From positions 225,067 to 289,066 of the forward strand of contig CAJNOJ010000122.1 of the NCBI GenBank assembly GCA_905250025.1: a stretch of 64,000 bases of DNA. The letters are read 5' to 3'. This stretch comes from Adineta ricciae. Lineage: Eukaryota; Rotifera; Eurotatoria; Adinetida; Adinetidae. Positions within the stretch are counted from its first letter, which is position 1; the number at the start of each line of letters is the position of its first letter. Shown in pieces: positions 46,087 to 56,310 of this stretch. Made by a program: the position numbers and the translations under genes. The notes beneath the pieces are model-generated. The model searched no databases. It was not told the DNA's origin and worked only from the letters and a program-made list of their open reading frames with translations.

Positions 46087-48381
46087 TTATTTCTTCACTG
46101 CTCTTTTACAAATTTCGATACTTTCTTTTACGTCTTTTATATCAGGATGATTCATCGGTAATGCACGTTGCCAAATGTCCAGAGCGCGTTCGAAATAGGT
46201 AAGTGCTTTCGAATAGTCCTTAGTGTTTCTGTAGACCCAGCCGATGTTGTTGTACGAAGTAGCCAACGAAGGGTGATTCGAAGGAAGAGTTTTTTCTCTA
46301 ATTGCAAGTGATTTTTCATAGAATGAAAGTGCTTTCGAATACTCTCCCATGTTCTTGTACACCGCACCGATGTTGTTGTACGAAGTAGCCAACGAAGGGT
46401 GATTCGAAGGAAGAGTTTTCTCGCATATTGCAAGATCTTTTTCATGGAATGAAAGTGCTTTCGAATACTCTCCCATGTTATAGTACACCGCACCGATGCA
46501 GCTGTACGAAGTAGCCAACGAAGGGTGATTCGAAGGAAGAGTTTTTTCTCTAATTGCAAGTACTTGTTCATAGAATGAAAGTGCTTTCGAATACTCTCCC
46601 ATGTTGTAGTACACCCCACCGATGTTGTTGTACGAAGTAGCCAAATCAGGGTGATTCGAAGGAAGAGATTTTCCCCAGATTTCAAGTGCTTTTTCGAAGA
46701 ATGAAAGTGCTTTCGAATACTCTCCCATGTTGTCATACACCAAACCGATGTTGTTGTACGAAGTAGCCAACGAAGGGTGATTCGAAGGGAGAGTTTTTTC
46801 GTTGATTTCAAGTGCTTTTTCATAGAATGAAAGTGCTTTCGAATACTCTCCCATGCTGTCATACACCCCACCGATGTTGTTGTACGAATTAGCCAAATCA
46901 GGGTGATTCGAAGGAAGAGTTTTTTCTTCGATTTCAAGTGCTTTTTCATAGTATTCTATAGCCATTTTATAATCACCTTGCTGACTTTTCACGGAGCCAA
47001 GTTGATGATAATAATGTGCTCTGTCACTCCTGTCAGACGCTTGTCCCAGTAACGTAGTGTACAGTTCTTCTGCTTTATCCAGTTGTTCGAGTTTAAGCAA
47101 TAAGTTGCCCAAACGTTGCCATCCTGTACTACCTCGAACTTCACTTTCAATACGATCTGTTAACACGCGGAGTTGTGGATCGTCATCAGCAGTCAACTGA
47201 AGTTGCACCTCATGGTAAAGTTTATTCTTGTCACCCACTTGTCGAATTTTGCCGACTCGAAACACGCTGTGCATGGAAAACAGGATCTCTGCTTCGTCTT
47301 CGAAATAACTAAGATCCCCAATTGATGCGAATGGAGTACTAGGAATATTCGGATCAATTGTAATCACGAACAGAACACCCACCTTGTCGGGATCACCGAG
47401 AGCGCTGTAGGTAAACACAAGAGATTTCTCTTGTTTGATACTGGTGGATAAAAAGTTGTTGAACGATAAAAGACCACCTACAGTTTTCGATAACTGGTCA
47501 AAATCTTTCTTATATAGCCCCTGCCCACGGTAGACTACGAAAGATTTTCGTCTGTAACTACTGACCTGTTCTTGATGCAGCCGTTGTATTTGTTTGTGTA
47601 AATCATGGAGAAAAAATCCCATGTTAATAATGACTTCGCCATCCAAAGTGCGAAGTGCTTGATTGAGCATTTGGTAGGTAAAACACTCGCGTGTATACCA
47701 CCAAATGGCCTTGTCCGGACGATATTTACCTTCAAACTCATCGATAACCTTGTGCTCTTCGATGTTGTCTTGAAAACGCTGCCGACAGTAATTGGCCAGG
47801 TCTTTGATTGCTTGCTTGTCATGCTCCATGTCGAGGAGAATCTTCTTAAATATTTGCGTATACATAAAACTGGGTTCCAGTTGATTGAGATTGGCATTGG
47901 AACCCTCTCCTCTTGTGGTGACAAAACTGATGGCGATGGAATCTTGATTATATTGTTTAACACCCGTGGTCAGTGCTTCACAGATTTCTTTGATATTTGT
48001 GTGAATACCTTTGACTTTTGACCAGCTCTTTGTCCAGTTTTCATGTCTGGATTTGTTGCCACAGAAGATGTAGATGGCATTCACTTGTGAAATGCCGTGA
48101 ATCTCGGGAACCAAGTGTTGCCCTAAGGATCCCGATGTGATGACGAAAGCTTTTTCGTCACCAATGCTTTTGAGGAATTGAAGGCAAGCATCTGGCTGAG
48201 TGTATATATTGACATCATTGACAACACTTCGTAGGTGTGTCAAAGTGTTCTGACAGTCTTGGTCCTTGTCATCGATGTTGGCATCCACCCAAACTAAGAG
48301 GTAGTTTTGAACCATGCGTTGTCGTGGTTGATTACCATGCTTCCTTGTCGTGGAACTTGATTTTGATTTTTGTGCGTCCAT
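46087..48381 (-). CDS. ADP-ribosyltransferase with C-terminal TPR array, copy B
   Basis: Intronless frame of 764 aa, paralogue of the gene at 32306-34747. Same order: strand/helix N-terminal module (LLVWVDANID..AIYIFC), ART domain with VVYRGQG, FLSTS and the ExE motif in DEAEILFS, then TPRs. It has six 42-residue KLC-type units instead of seven and ends AVKK without the EKITVPF tail. 42 + 7 residues account exactly for the 49-residue difference from copy A. Replacements are mostly conservative and the catalytic residues are kept, so both copies look functional. The promoter block (TATATAAAAG at 48447-48456 and a CRE-like ACGTCA core) is also conserved. Cellular role and substrate are unknown. 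Confidence 0.87.
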   Translation of the reverse strand: MDAQKSKSSSTTRKHGNQPRQRMVQNYLLVWVDANIDDKDQDCQNTLTHLRSVVNDVNIYTQPDACLQFLKSIGDEKAFVITSGSLGQHLVPEIHGISQVNAIYIFCGNKSRHENWTKSWSKVKGIHTNIKEICEALTTGVKQYNQDSIAISFVTTRGEGSNANLNQLEPSFMYTQIFKKILLDMEHDKQAIKDLANYCRQRFQDNIEEHKVIDEFEGKYRPDKAIWWYTRECFTYQMLNQALRTLDGEVIINMGFFLHDLHKQIQRLHQEQVSSYRRKSFVVYRGQGLYKKDFDQLSKTVGGLLSFNNFLSTSIKQEKSLVFTYSALGDPDKVGVLFVITIDPNIPSTPFASIGDLSYFEDEAEILFSMHSVFRVGKIRQVGDKNKLYHEVQLQLTADDDPQLRVLTDRIESEVRGSTGWQRLGNLLLKLEQLDKAEELYTTLLGQASDRSDRAHYYHQLGSVKSQQGDYKMAIEYYEKALEIEEKTLPSNHPDLANSYNNIGGVYDSMGEYSKALSFYEKALEINEKTLPSNHPSLATSYNNIGLVYDNMGEYSKALSFFEKALEIWGKSLPSNHPDLATSYNNIGGVYYNMGEYSKALSFYEQVLAIREKTLPSNHPSLATSYSCIGAVYYNMGEYSKALSFHEKDLAICEKTLPSNHPSLATSYNNIGAVYKNMGEYSKALSFYEKSLAIREKTLPSNHPSLATSYNNIGWVYRNTKDYSKALTYFERALDIWQRALPMNHPDIKDVKESIEICKRAVKK

Positions 48382-48905
48382 TCTAATGAATAAACTGAAA
48401 TTCACAGTATTTGGTTTTTTTGTGAAAATGAAGAAATTCGCTTCTCTTTTTATATAGACAGCAAATGACGTCGTTCTCTTCTTGAATTTTGCGGAGACGA
48501 AAAGTATTTATGTTATTGTTTGAATCTTGAGCGAGCTTTTTCATAGTAAAATAAGCAAGGAAGAAAAAAAACATCAACACAAAAATCGCTTTAAGATGCT
48601 CGAAACAGGCGCAGCAGGTAAGAAGCCATTAACGAACTTTGGTTGTTATTCTTTCCCACTTTTTCTTGTCGGTAGTCTTCAGGCAAACTCATTCGAGAAA
48701 TTGGGTGATTTCTTTTTCTGAAAGAACCACATTTGAGGGTGAGTAGAAACAAACCGGTTTTAATTCCACAAGGAGTATAATTTAAAACAATGGTTGTAGT
48801 TAATATGATCGAAAATCGAAAAATAAAATATCGAAAAATATTCTTTTATAGAAAATTAAAAAAGACGTATTATTTTTGTAGTAAATATTTTATTCTGTAT
48901 TAAAA

Positions 48906-49317
48906 CAAGTAGCGCTCGCCGTGCCGACTCACTTAACCTTCGACTGTGGAGAACTAGTATTTTTTCGTATCCGCAATGTGGCACAAATTGATCTAACAAA
49001 TTTTTATACACGAAGAAACAGTTCGAATGTCTTGTGCAGATATATTTAGTAACTTTCGAAAACAAAATACTGAATTTTTGCTACTGTTTTTGGAGAGGTA
49101 TAAAAAACCTCAATTTTATATTACCACTGCAATATGCAATAAGAAGAAAGAAACGACGACGCAATACAATAAGCACTTGAGCCACTTCAATCGAACAACA
49201 TCGCAACCATACACAACATATCAAATGCGCTACGAAGAATACACAAGAGTAAAAAATATTGAACGTCAAACAGCAATCTTAGTGAGCCCTAAGTCAATCC
49301 CATTTTCCAGGCATCTT
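48906..49317. other. Unique spacer before the telomere-like block
   Basis: Joins duplication copy B to the telomere-like hexamers. An open frame from 49027 runs into the hexamers as a Pro-His repeat, so I regard it as chance. No gene seen. Confidence 0.45.
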
Positions 49318-49365
49318 CACCCTCACCCACACCCACACCCACACTCACACCCACACCCTCACCCT
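49318..49365. repeat. Interstitial telomere-like repeat, eight CACCCA-type hexamers
   Basis: Eight consecutive hexamers: four exact CACCCA, three CACCCT and one CACTCA. CACCCA is a rotation of the complement of TGTGGG, the telomeric repeat reported for bdelloid rotifers. The C-rich strand is on plus, so a telomere here would have capped the left end of the sequence to the right. Scattered CACCCA/CCCACC pieces continue to about 49595, ending in a C homopolymer. Confidence 0.75.
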
Positions 49366-50256
49366 CAACAAATCGACAAGAACTGAACACCTAACCTACA
49401 TAAAATCCTCAACTACGGGAACAGATCCTGTGATCATCGGTTTCAGCCACCTACGTCCAGTCACCCAGCCCAAAAAAGAACCAATGAACGGTCATCCATG
49501 TTCATACATCAACCATTGTACTCACCCAAGAGTCCCACCCACGTTCATACACCCACCCATAGTTTCACCCAAGGCCCACCCTCGCCCCCCCCCCCCATCC
49601 GGGCTCGTTCTACGACTAGCACACTAGAAGTTTTCAATGTGTTGAAGGATTGTAGNTTCATTTGGCAAATCTTCAATCTTCGATGGTATTGTATTCGACA
49701 TCTTACCAAATATCGGCCGAACAATGAAACGAAATTGCAAACAAATCAAGATGAAATAAACCTATCGAGATTGACAAAATGTGCAACGACTGTTATGTTG
49801 GTTTTTTCTGCGCCTTCTATATATACTGACTACTTTTGTGTTCTGAGAGAACGCAAGAAAAAAAAGTAAAAAGTCAATCTCTTGCGTTCTGCCACGCATA
49901 ATATGCGATACGACAGCGGTATTCAAGAAACGAAAATTTTTTCCGGTTTATGGTAGGTAATGTGTGGACGTATATTCATGAGCGAAACTATCAACCACAT
50001 TCCCCTTATGAACATATGCATTATTACATATAACAATTCTTTTTTCTTTCCTAATATATGCATAGAAATCGTGATACAAAAACAGGTCAATAGATTATGA
50101 TAGAAAGACGGACAAATATATATCTCATGCAAGTTGATCATTTTTTTTCTATAAATGAGGAAAATAGAAGTTTATTATCTTAAATTTATTTTATTCTATA
50201 GACTATTGACAGGTCTGATATTTATTTTTGTGTATTAAATTATCATCTATTTTATT
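49366..50256. other. C-rich then AT-rich non-coding stretch
   Basis: 49440-49600 is rich in CACCC-type words and holds a run of 13 C; an N lies at about 49656. From 49660 on it is AT-rich with no gene that I recognise. Confidence 0.45.
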
Positions 50257-50886
50257 AGTAGTTCCAGCAACTGATGACGATACATCATGTTACAGAATGA
50301 TTGAGTATGGTCAATGTTCGACTAATGATGATTGCAGATATCTTTTGTTGGTACTTTCGGATACTCGTGGTATTTGTGAATTTCTTTTGGTAAATTGTTC
50401 TCTTTTCGAATCATGTAAAAATTTAAATGGTCACTAAAAATTCTGATCATATATGTATTCATCATTCTCGATGTTATAACACACCTATATGTTATCCGTT
50501 GATATTGATTGACCAACGAATAAGTCCACCAAAACAAAGTAAGAATATATTTCGAAGTTTTAATTGATTTTCAAACGATTATTTAACCACATATTCTATC
50601 TTTATTTTGTTCAGAAGAAACATGCCAGAAAACAACAACAATAGCAGCATTAACGTTAAAAATAGCCGGTGAGCGAGTGAATGAGAGGAGTATGCCAAAT
50701 GCATCCTTTCAAACGAAAGCTAAAGATGATATTTGTGCTACAACAACATGGTCTCGATATGGTATTACTTTACTTGGTGGTAAAGGAACAGAATCATCGT
50801 CTGTTAACCTTAATTATTCTCGAGGAATGTTTATTCGTGCAAATCAAACACTTTATATAGTAGATAATGGTAATTCTGGGTCGTAA
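50257..50886 (+). pseudogene. Truncated NHL-repeat secreted protein gene
   Basis: A shorter relative of the NHL gene at 53247-56134. It has a Cys-rich module (SCYRMIEYGQCSTNDDC..TRGICEFLLVNC), then, after a frameshift near 50435, HICIHHSRCYNTPICYPL. An intron follows, then an exon with ICATTTWSRYGITLLGGKGTE..NLNYSRGMFIRANQTLYIVDNGN. That is the start of the first NHL propeller blade. It stops at 50884 in sequence that already belongs to a MITE, so the rest of the propeller was lost. The 5' exon with the signal peptide is not found. Confidence 0.7.
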
Positions 50887-50888
50887 TC

Positions 50889-51170
50889 ATTTTGCCGACA
50901 ATCATATTACCGACGATCACTTTGCCGACGGATCTTTTTATCTGATCTTCTATAGTCATCATTATTTTGAGGATCAGAACTTAAATGAGGGTGCAATGAA
51001 AAACCTAATTGAGGGTGCAGGGAAGCGCTAAGGTGAGGATATGATGGATGTAGCATAGCTTGCTGAAAGGTGGCTGTAGCATCATTCACTTCAGGCTATG
51101 GTTACAAGAAGAAATGTGTTTTGGAATTTTTGACAAAAAGATGTGTCGGCAAAACGGCGTCGGCAAAGTG
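50889..51170. mobile_element. MITE with TTTGCCGAC-type inverted ends
   Basis: The left end reads CATTTTGCCGACAATC..CACTTTGCCGACGG and the right end CGGCAAAACGGCGTCGGCAAAGTG, an inverted repeat of the same words. It sits precisely at the truncation point of the NHL pseudogene. No coding capacity. Confidence 0.65.
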
Positions 51171-51185
51171 TAGCGAACCCGTTCT

Positions 51186-51626
51186 GCGAGAAGAGAGCGA
51201 CGAAGCTGTGTATAGCATAGAATATCTACAATGAACAAATTAATCAAAGAAGATCGAAAGATAATTAGAAGACATTGATCTGCTTAGAATAAGAAGACGA
51301 AAGTGGAGTTAAATAAAAGAAAATGTGTGCTTCTATCTTCTATTTACGAGTTCAAGTATTTATCGATTTCGAAAATCGATAAAACGATGTAGTCTAAGAG
51401 AAAGATCGAGGTCCAATTATGAATCAACTATCTATCTTAGCTAAAATTAAGAAATCATCGGTAATTCTCAGGCTATAGTGAAGCTGGAAAAATATGATGC
51501 TTTTGGATTAATATTGAATTAAAACAACACTAGGAAAAATTTAATTCAAGTCGTAATCTATTTAAAAAAATTATGAAATAAAATCATTGATTAACACTAT
51601 AATAGTGATTCTTCTACTGCGATGAT
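51186..51626. repeat. Duplicated gene start and 5' flank, copy 2 (MITE-free)
   Basis: Matches the region upstream of the small gene at 38710-39591, including its ATG (here at 51218 on minus) and about 10 codons (MLYTASSL versus MLSTYSSL). It then breaks off at the MITE on its left. It lacks both insertions present in copy 1, so it shows the ancestral arrangement. Confidence 0.8.
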
Positions 51627-52050
51627 TAGATATTTTCGAATCGATTTGTATGTTATTTCATGGATATATGACTTGAAAAAATCGTTAACACATACAGAGA
51701 AAGTCAATAGAATACAAACGAGAAGAATAAAACGTATGAATCAGTTCGTAGTTTGAAGTATATGAGGGTATCTATCCAATCAATATCTGTCCGATGTTAG
51801 TATCGAAAATGTCATTGAAACTCCTTCTCATTTCGCACTACGTTTCGCTCATTCTTTCGTCATGCGGTGGATGATATTAAATATTATGGGGAATTCCGTT
51901 GAAATTTTGTAGTAAGCTTTTCTGTTATATTATGGGTGGTCATTAGTTAAAGATTTCAAGTGCGTTTATGTTTAGAATACTGTTTAGATAGTTGACTGCT
52001 AATGAAGAGATCTCTGATATTTCGTTTTATGTAAATCTGCATAGTGTTGT
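51627..52050. other. Unassigned AT-rich stretch
   Basis: No gene, repeat or RNA recognised between the duplicated flank and the piggyBac-associated repeat. Confidence 0.4.
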
Positions 52051-52400
52051 TTTCTTTCTCGTAGAGAAAAGTCTTAGAAACATAAATTGTTTGCTTGCTT
52101 GTGTGCCCGCACTTCACTGATTGGTCGAAAAATCAGATAAAACTAATAATCTAAATCTCTTCCTTAGACGTATGGCATAGGGGTTTTTTGGGTCGAGGAA
52201 TTCGAATCTGATGTTAGTTTTTTGAAATTTTTTACTAAACCAAGTTTTTTTAGACAAAGGCCCATTTTTTATGAAAAATTTTTTTTTCAAAGAACACATT
52301 GAAAATAAATTAATATGCACAATAACATCTTTAAAATGTAACTGCTGAAAGGAATATTTTTACGAGAAAGAGCTGAGCGAGTCGCTAGACGAGCGTTACT
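52051..52400 (+). mobile_element. Piggybac-associated repeat tail, copy 1
   Basis: About 350 bp shared with 59465-59989. It starts TTCTTTCTCGTAGAGAA, passes through CATAAATTGTTTGCTT, GGGTCGAGGAATTCGAATC and the poly-T stretches, and ends GCTGAGCGAGTCGCTAGACG followed by AGCGTTACT. In the other copy this tail directly follows piggyBac transposase codons, so it is probably the 3' part of that element or a passenger. Confidence 0.7.
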
Positions 52401-53246
52401 AGTGATAAAATACCATTACAAATGGAAAACTAGCTAATCTGGATATTTTTCGATATTTAGATAGGTAATTTTCCTTCGTAACAGTGTATTTAGCTTAAGT
52501 TTGATTATTAGACATTATTTTATTCTTGAAATAGTGTTTTTTGATCATTTAAAGTACAAAGCCATCTGAGGAGAACTTTAGCTGGAATGAAATCGCGATG
52601 ATGGCAAGCTTTGACTCACCTTCACACCCTCAAGATGGCGAATGCGGCACAATTTTTCTAAAATTTGAGCTGTTTTGCGGCTTTTTAGTGTTTTGTAGGG
52701 TAAGAAAGGGTTTTTCCAAACTATTTTTTGGAAGCAATAACGTCCATAGAGTTGGATCCGGCGCACAGACGAAGTCGGAACCAGGATATCCGACGTAAAA
52801 CTGCCTGTTGCTTTTTGTGCAACCTCATATAAAACGAAACGCTGCTTGGTCATGTCATGAGAGAGTGAAGCGTTACTGCAAACACTTTCGAGCTGACCTA
52901 ACTAATTTTACGTTTTCGGGTGAATATGTAATCTATCCATGCGGTTCAATGCAACATAGGGTACCGTATTCGAAAAATCATCCTTACGTCTCACATTGGT
53001 ATTTGCGTGTCTCGTACGATTGACCAGGTGTTGATAGTCGCATCAGTCTATTATTGTAGATATTGATCTTGACGAATGAAGTATTTTTATTCGTTCCTAG
53101 TTTACTTATCGTCATCGTTTTTGGGGAAAAAATTATTGAGTGAGATTATCAACATGTGTTTAGCATTGTATATAAACGAGCTAACCGAATACAGTTATAG
53201 TGAAGTTAAGACGAAACTAAAACAACGTTGCAGGTAATCGTTAACA
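52401..53246. other. Upstream region of the NHL gene, nothing certain
   Basis: Several 60-90 codon frames on both strands without any family signal. A possible 5' UTR donor (TTGCAGgtaatc) at 53230 lies just before the NHL ATG. Confidence 0.4.
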
Positions 53247-56134
53247 ATGGTATTCTTTTTATATTTTGTCACCGGTTCGTAGGTTTTCTCGACTTTATTT
53301 CAATTATGTTCACTCTAAGTTCTTTTTACAGTTGTTTTATGGACATCGTTTCACGTAAGCGGAAAAGACAACAATATCATCGACAAGAAACGTTTAATTA
53401 CAGTTGATTCGCCTTTGCCTGTTGAATCGCGATGCAACCCGGGTGCATTTTCTGGAAACCGTGGCGGATGTTCGAGTAACACCGATTGTGAATGTCATTC
53501 GCTTACAAATGGTCAAGGGATTTGCGCCTCAATAATGATCTCTTGCTCGACCCTAACGCCGTGTGAAGTTGACCGATCGACATGCCTCCGTCCAAATACT
53601 GTCTGCATACAAAATCACAGATGTAGCAACCGGCCCGTGTGCTATCCAAAAGCTCTTGCTGACCTTGCTGTTTGCCCATCTCTTCCCTCAACGAATCAAT
53701 CAATTGTTACAGGTAAGTGTTTTCCAATGAGAGTTATCTGTTGAGCGCTTTATTCCATATTTTTGTCGGGTTGTCTTTTGAGCAAACCACCCGAGGTGAT
53801 TAACGGGTTTAGATTTCATCTATTGGTGGTAGATAGTCCTCGATGAGGTATGAAAAGACTCAAAAGGATTCGTGTCCATGGACCTTTTATCTAGAGTTAT
53901 AGACGTTTTACTGAAATTTTCAGAGCATTGTTCCTATCTACAGACTAGTCTGTAACCAAAGTTTCAATTCTAAATACTAATATTTGATCTGTTGGTAAAT
54001 ACCTAGCTATATGCAAAGATTTCAGTGAAACGTGTATAACTCTAGATAAAAGTCCCATGGGCACGGTTCCTGTCAAGGCTTTTCAGACCTCATCGAGGAA
54101 TATCTACCACCAATGGATGAAACATAAATCCGTTAATCACCTCGGGCGGTTCCCTTATTAAATTCTATTTTAAAATTCGCAATACTCCGCTGACTTTTGC
54201 ATTGATGGTGAGGCAGGATGAAAGGACCGAGAAACAAGTGATGACATCGCACTCATTCCTCCGTGAAAGGATAACCTTTCACCTAATGTGAAATCAGAGC
54301 ATTTCGTCGTCTGGACTCCTTTTCGTTACATCATTATGCATTGGTAAACAATCATGGCTCCAAGTATTTAACTTAATCATTTGGAGGAAAATAACGGAGG
54401 TCTTTCTGAATTCAGAGAATATCTTGTAAGAGAATATCGAAAGAGGAATAAGTTACTGCGATGCTCCGATTAAAAACCTAATTCATTTGTCTTTGAAAAA
54501 TGTGAAACTCAAAGTGAAACCTTGAGTTGTCGTATTTTATTCGTGTTATGTTCTTCATGCAAGTTTCTTTATTACACAATGTGACGTCTTTCTTTTAAAA
54601 AATGTCAGTAAAGCGATTACCAAACATCTCTTTGATTAGCAAAAAATGGTGAGGTCTGAATATAATGTAAAGGAATACTATTTCGTTCAGCTCCAGTGTA
54701 TCAAATTATTTTTGCAGGCGTCAGGATACTCGAGACCAAAACGAATATAAGGCGATTATTAAATAAATCTGCATACACCTTAAAATGTTGCTCCATCACA
54801 GTGATTATACCCTGATTGTTCCTGATGTCGTATTTTCTGATTTATGTTTTGCTCAAGAGTTTCTTATACTTGAAAGTAAAGTAGGTAATCGATTAGAGCA
54901 TGTATACTTAGCTTCCAGATACGTTAAAAGTCGCTGAATAATAGGGAAAATGCATTTTCCCTTTGTTTACAGAACCATCGTTGAGCATCAAAATCTGCGA
55001 CCAGGCTATATGGAATCAGCCCAAAAGGGTGCCATGGCTTCGTTACGGATTTGATCTTTGGATTCAGTATCCAGAGGATATTTTCATTGATAAAAATCAG
55101 ACAGTATTTATGGCGGGACCAGGCAATGATGCAGTCGGTCGATGGGAACTGAACGCAACACACGGTGTTATAGTAGCTGGTGGTAACGGTGCAGGTAATG
55201 CTAATGACGAGCTGAGAAGACCTAAGAGTGTGATTGTCGATGCTAACGGAGATCTTATCATTTGTGATAGTGGAAATAGGCGCATAGTCAAATGGCCAAT
55301 GGGATCTGATCGTGGGGAGACGATAATTGACAAATCAACACCGAACTTTACTGGCTGCGATAAATTGATCGTAAGTAAATCAGGCACGATTTTCATTCAG
55401 GACGCGGGTCGCTTTCTAAAATGGACCAGCAACATCACAGGAAACTACATAGAGCTGATAAGAAATGTAAGTGGTGGTAAATCTTATTTTCTGTCCAGTT
55501 CCGGGGATGTCTATGGAGTGAGTGAACCCAATGGCATCAAGAAATGGGCACTGGGCGATGATACAGGCATAGTTGTCGCCGGTGGCAGTCGCAGGCCAGG
55601 CAATCAATCGCATGAGCTTTATGATCCAACTGCAGTAATTGTCAATGACGAAGGCACAATGTACATCTTCGATAATGGAAATCACAGGGTACTTCAATGG
55701 CGCGCAGGTGCTACGGAAGGAACTGTTGTTGCTAAATATTCTAATAGCATCAGTAAAGTATTCGGTATACATGACGGTGGTCTCTACTATAGCGTGCACG
55801 GTTACGCCAACTACGTATATCACTTTCCAATTGACACAAGTGCATGTGGTAAGTTGAAATACTTCTTACTCGACTAACTTGTTAACATTTTGCCTCGATC
55901 TGGTTTGACTGTTGTTCACTTTACAATCCATCTTCTAAATCGAATTATATCTAATGTATTTAATGTGCAGAATCCTAAATGAAGTTTCTGAAGCTGTTAC
56001 CTTCAAAAATTATCTTTTCTTTGCTAATGAGGAGAGACTCTAATAAAGACACTAGATTGTTAGACTTCTACATCTTTGCAGGTCGGCAAATCAACACAAC
56101 GGCGATACATATTGAAGGGAGCATGATCGGCTGA
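53247..56134 (+). CDS. Secreted NHL-repeat beta-propeller protein
   Basis: Four exons. Exon 1 (53247-53274) and the start of exon 2 (53332) give a signal peptide, MVFFLYFVTVVLWTSFHVSG. A Cys-rich module follows (RCNPGAFSGNRGGCSSNTDC..NTVCIQNHRCSNRPVCYP). A long intron (about 53712-54974) holds a foldback element. Exon 3 encodes an NHL propeller: YPEDIFIDKNQTVFMAGPGNDAVGRW, LRRPKSVIVDANGDLIICDSGNRRIVKW, LYDPTAVIVNDEGTMYIFDNGNHRVLQW. The hydrophobic/Asp-x-x-Asn pattern is that of NHL blades, each ending in RxxxW. Exon 4 (56082-56134) adds GRQINTTAIHIEGSMIG. No break was found. NHL proteins are protein- or ligand-binding; the partner is unknown. It is the complete relative of the truncated gene at 50257. 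Confidence 0.82.
53784..54152. mobile_element. Foldback MITE inside the NHL intron
   Basis: Inverted arms of about 165-185 bp. The left arm starts AACCACCCGAGGTGATTAAC and the right arm ends CACCTCGGGCGGTT. The pair TGGTGGTAGATAG/CTATCTACCACCA and the block CTTTTATCTAGAGTTATA and its complement are also clear. Same family as 58483-59056. Confidence 0.85.
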
Positions 56135-56310
56135 TTAGTTTCAGTGATGCAGAAAACGAAAATCTTATGCAAGCTAAATAATTTTTGCGTCATTTGTGAG
56201 TGCGTCATATGTTCTGCGAAAAATAAATTTATTTAAAAACTTACAGATACTAGAGTTGATTTCACCAGAGAAATAAATGTGGAAACCTCGAATTCAGATC
56301 CGAGTCTTAT

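Larger units (their letters stand above)
44007..48905. repeat. Segmental duplication, copy B (about 4.9 kb)
   Basis: Direct-orientation partner of 30257-35364, with flanks, gene and promoter all aligned. The left boundary is at the N gap. The right boundary is at the shared TTCTGTATTAAAA, after which the sequence diverges (ACAAGTAGCGCTCGCC here). Confidence 0.9.

Noticed and set aside
46152..46949. 265-codon antisense-frame ORF within ART-TPR copy B
   Set aside because: It is an alternative frame of the near-identical 126-bp TPR units; a frame open in one unit stays open in all. It has no independent homology.
49027..49386. 119-codon ORF ending in a His-Pro repeat
   Set aside because: The tail is a translation of the CACCCA telomere-like hexamers and the rest shows no protein signature.
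49318..49600. CRISPR-like direct repeats
   Set aside because: The repeats are contiguous hexamers without spacers and the genome is an animal's; a telomere-like array explains them.
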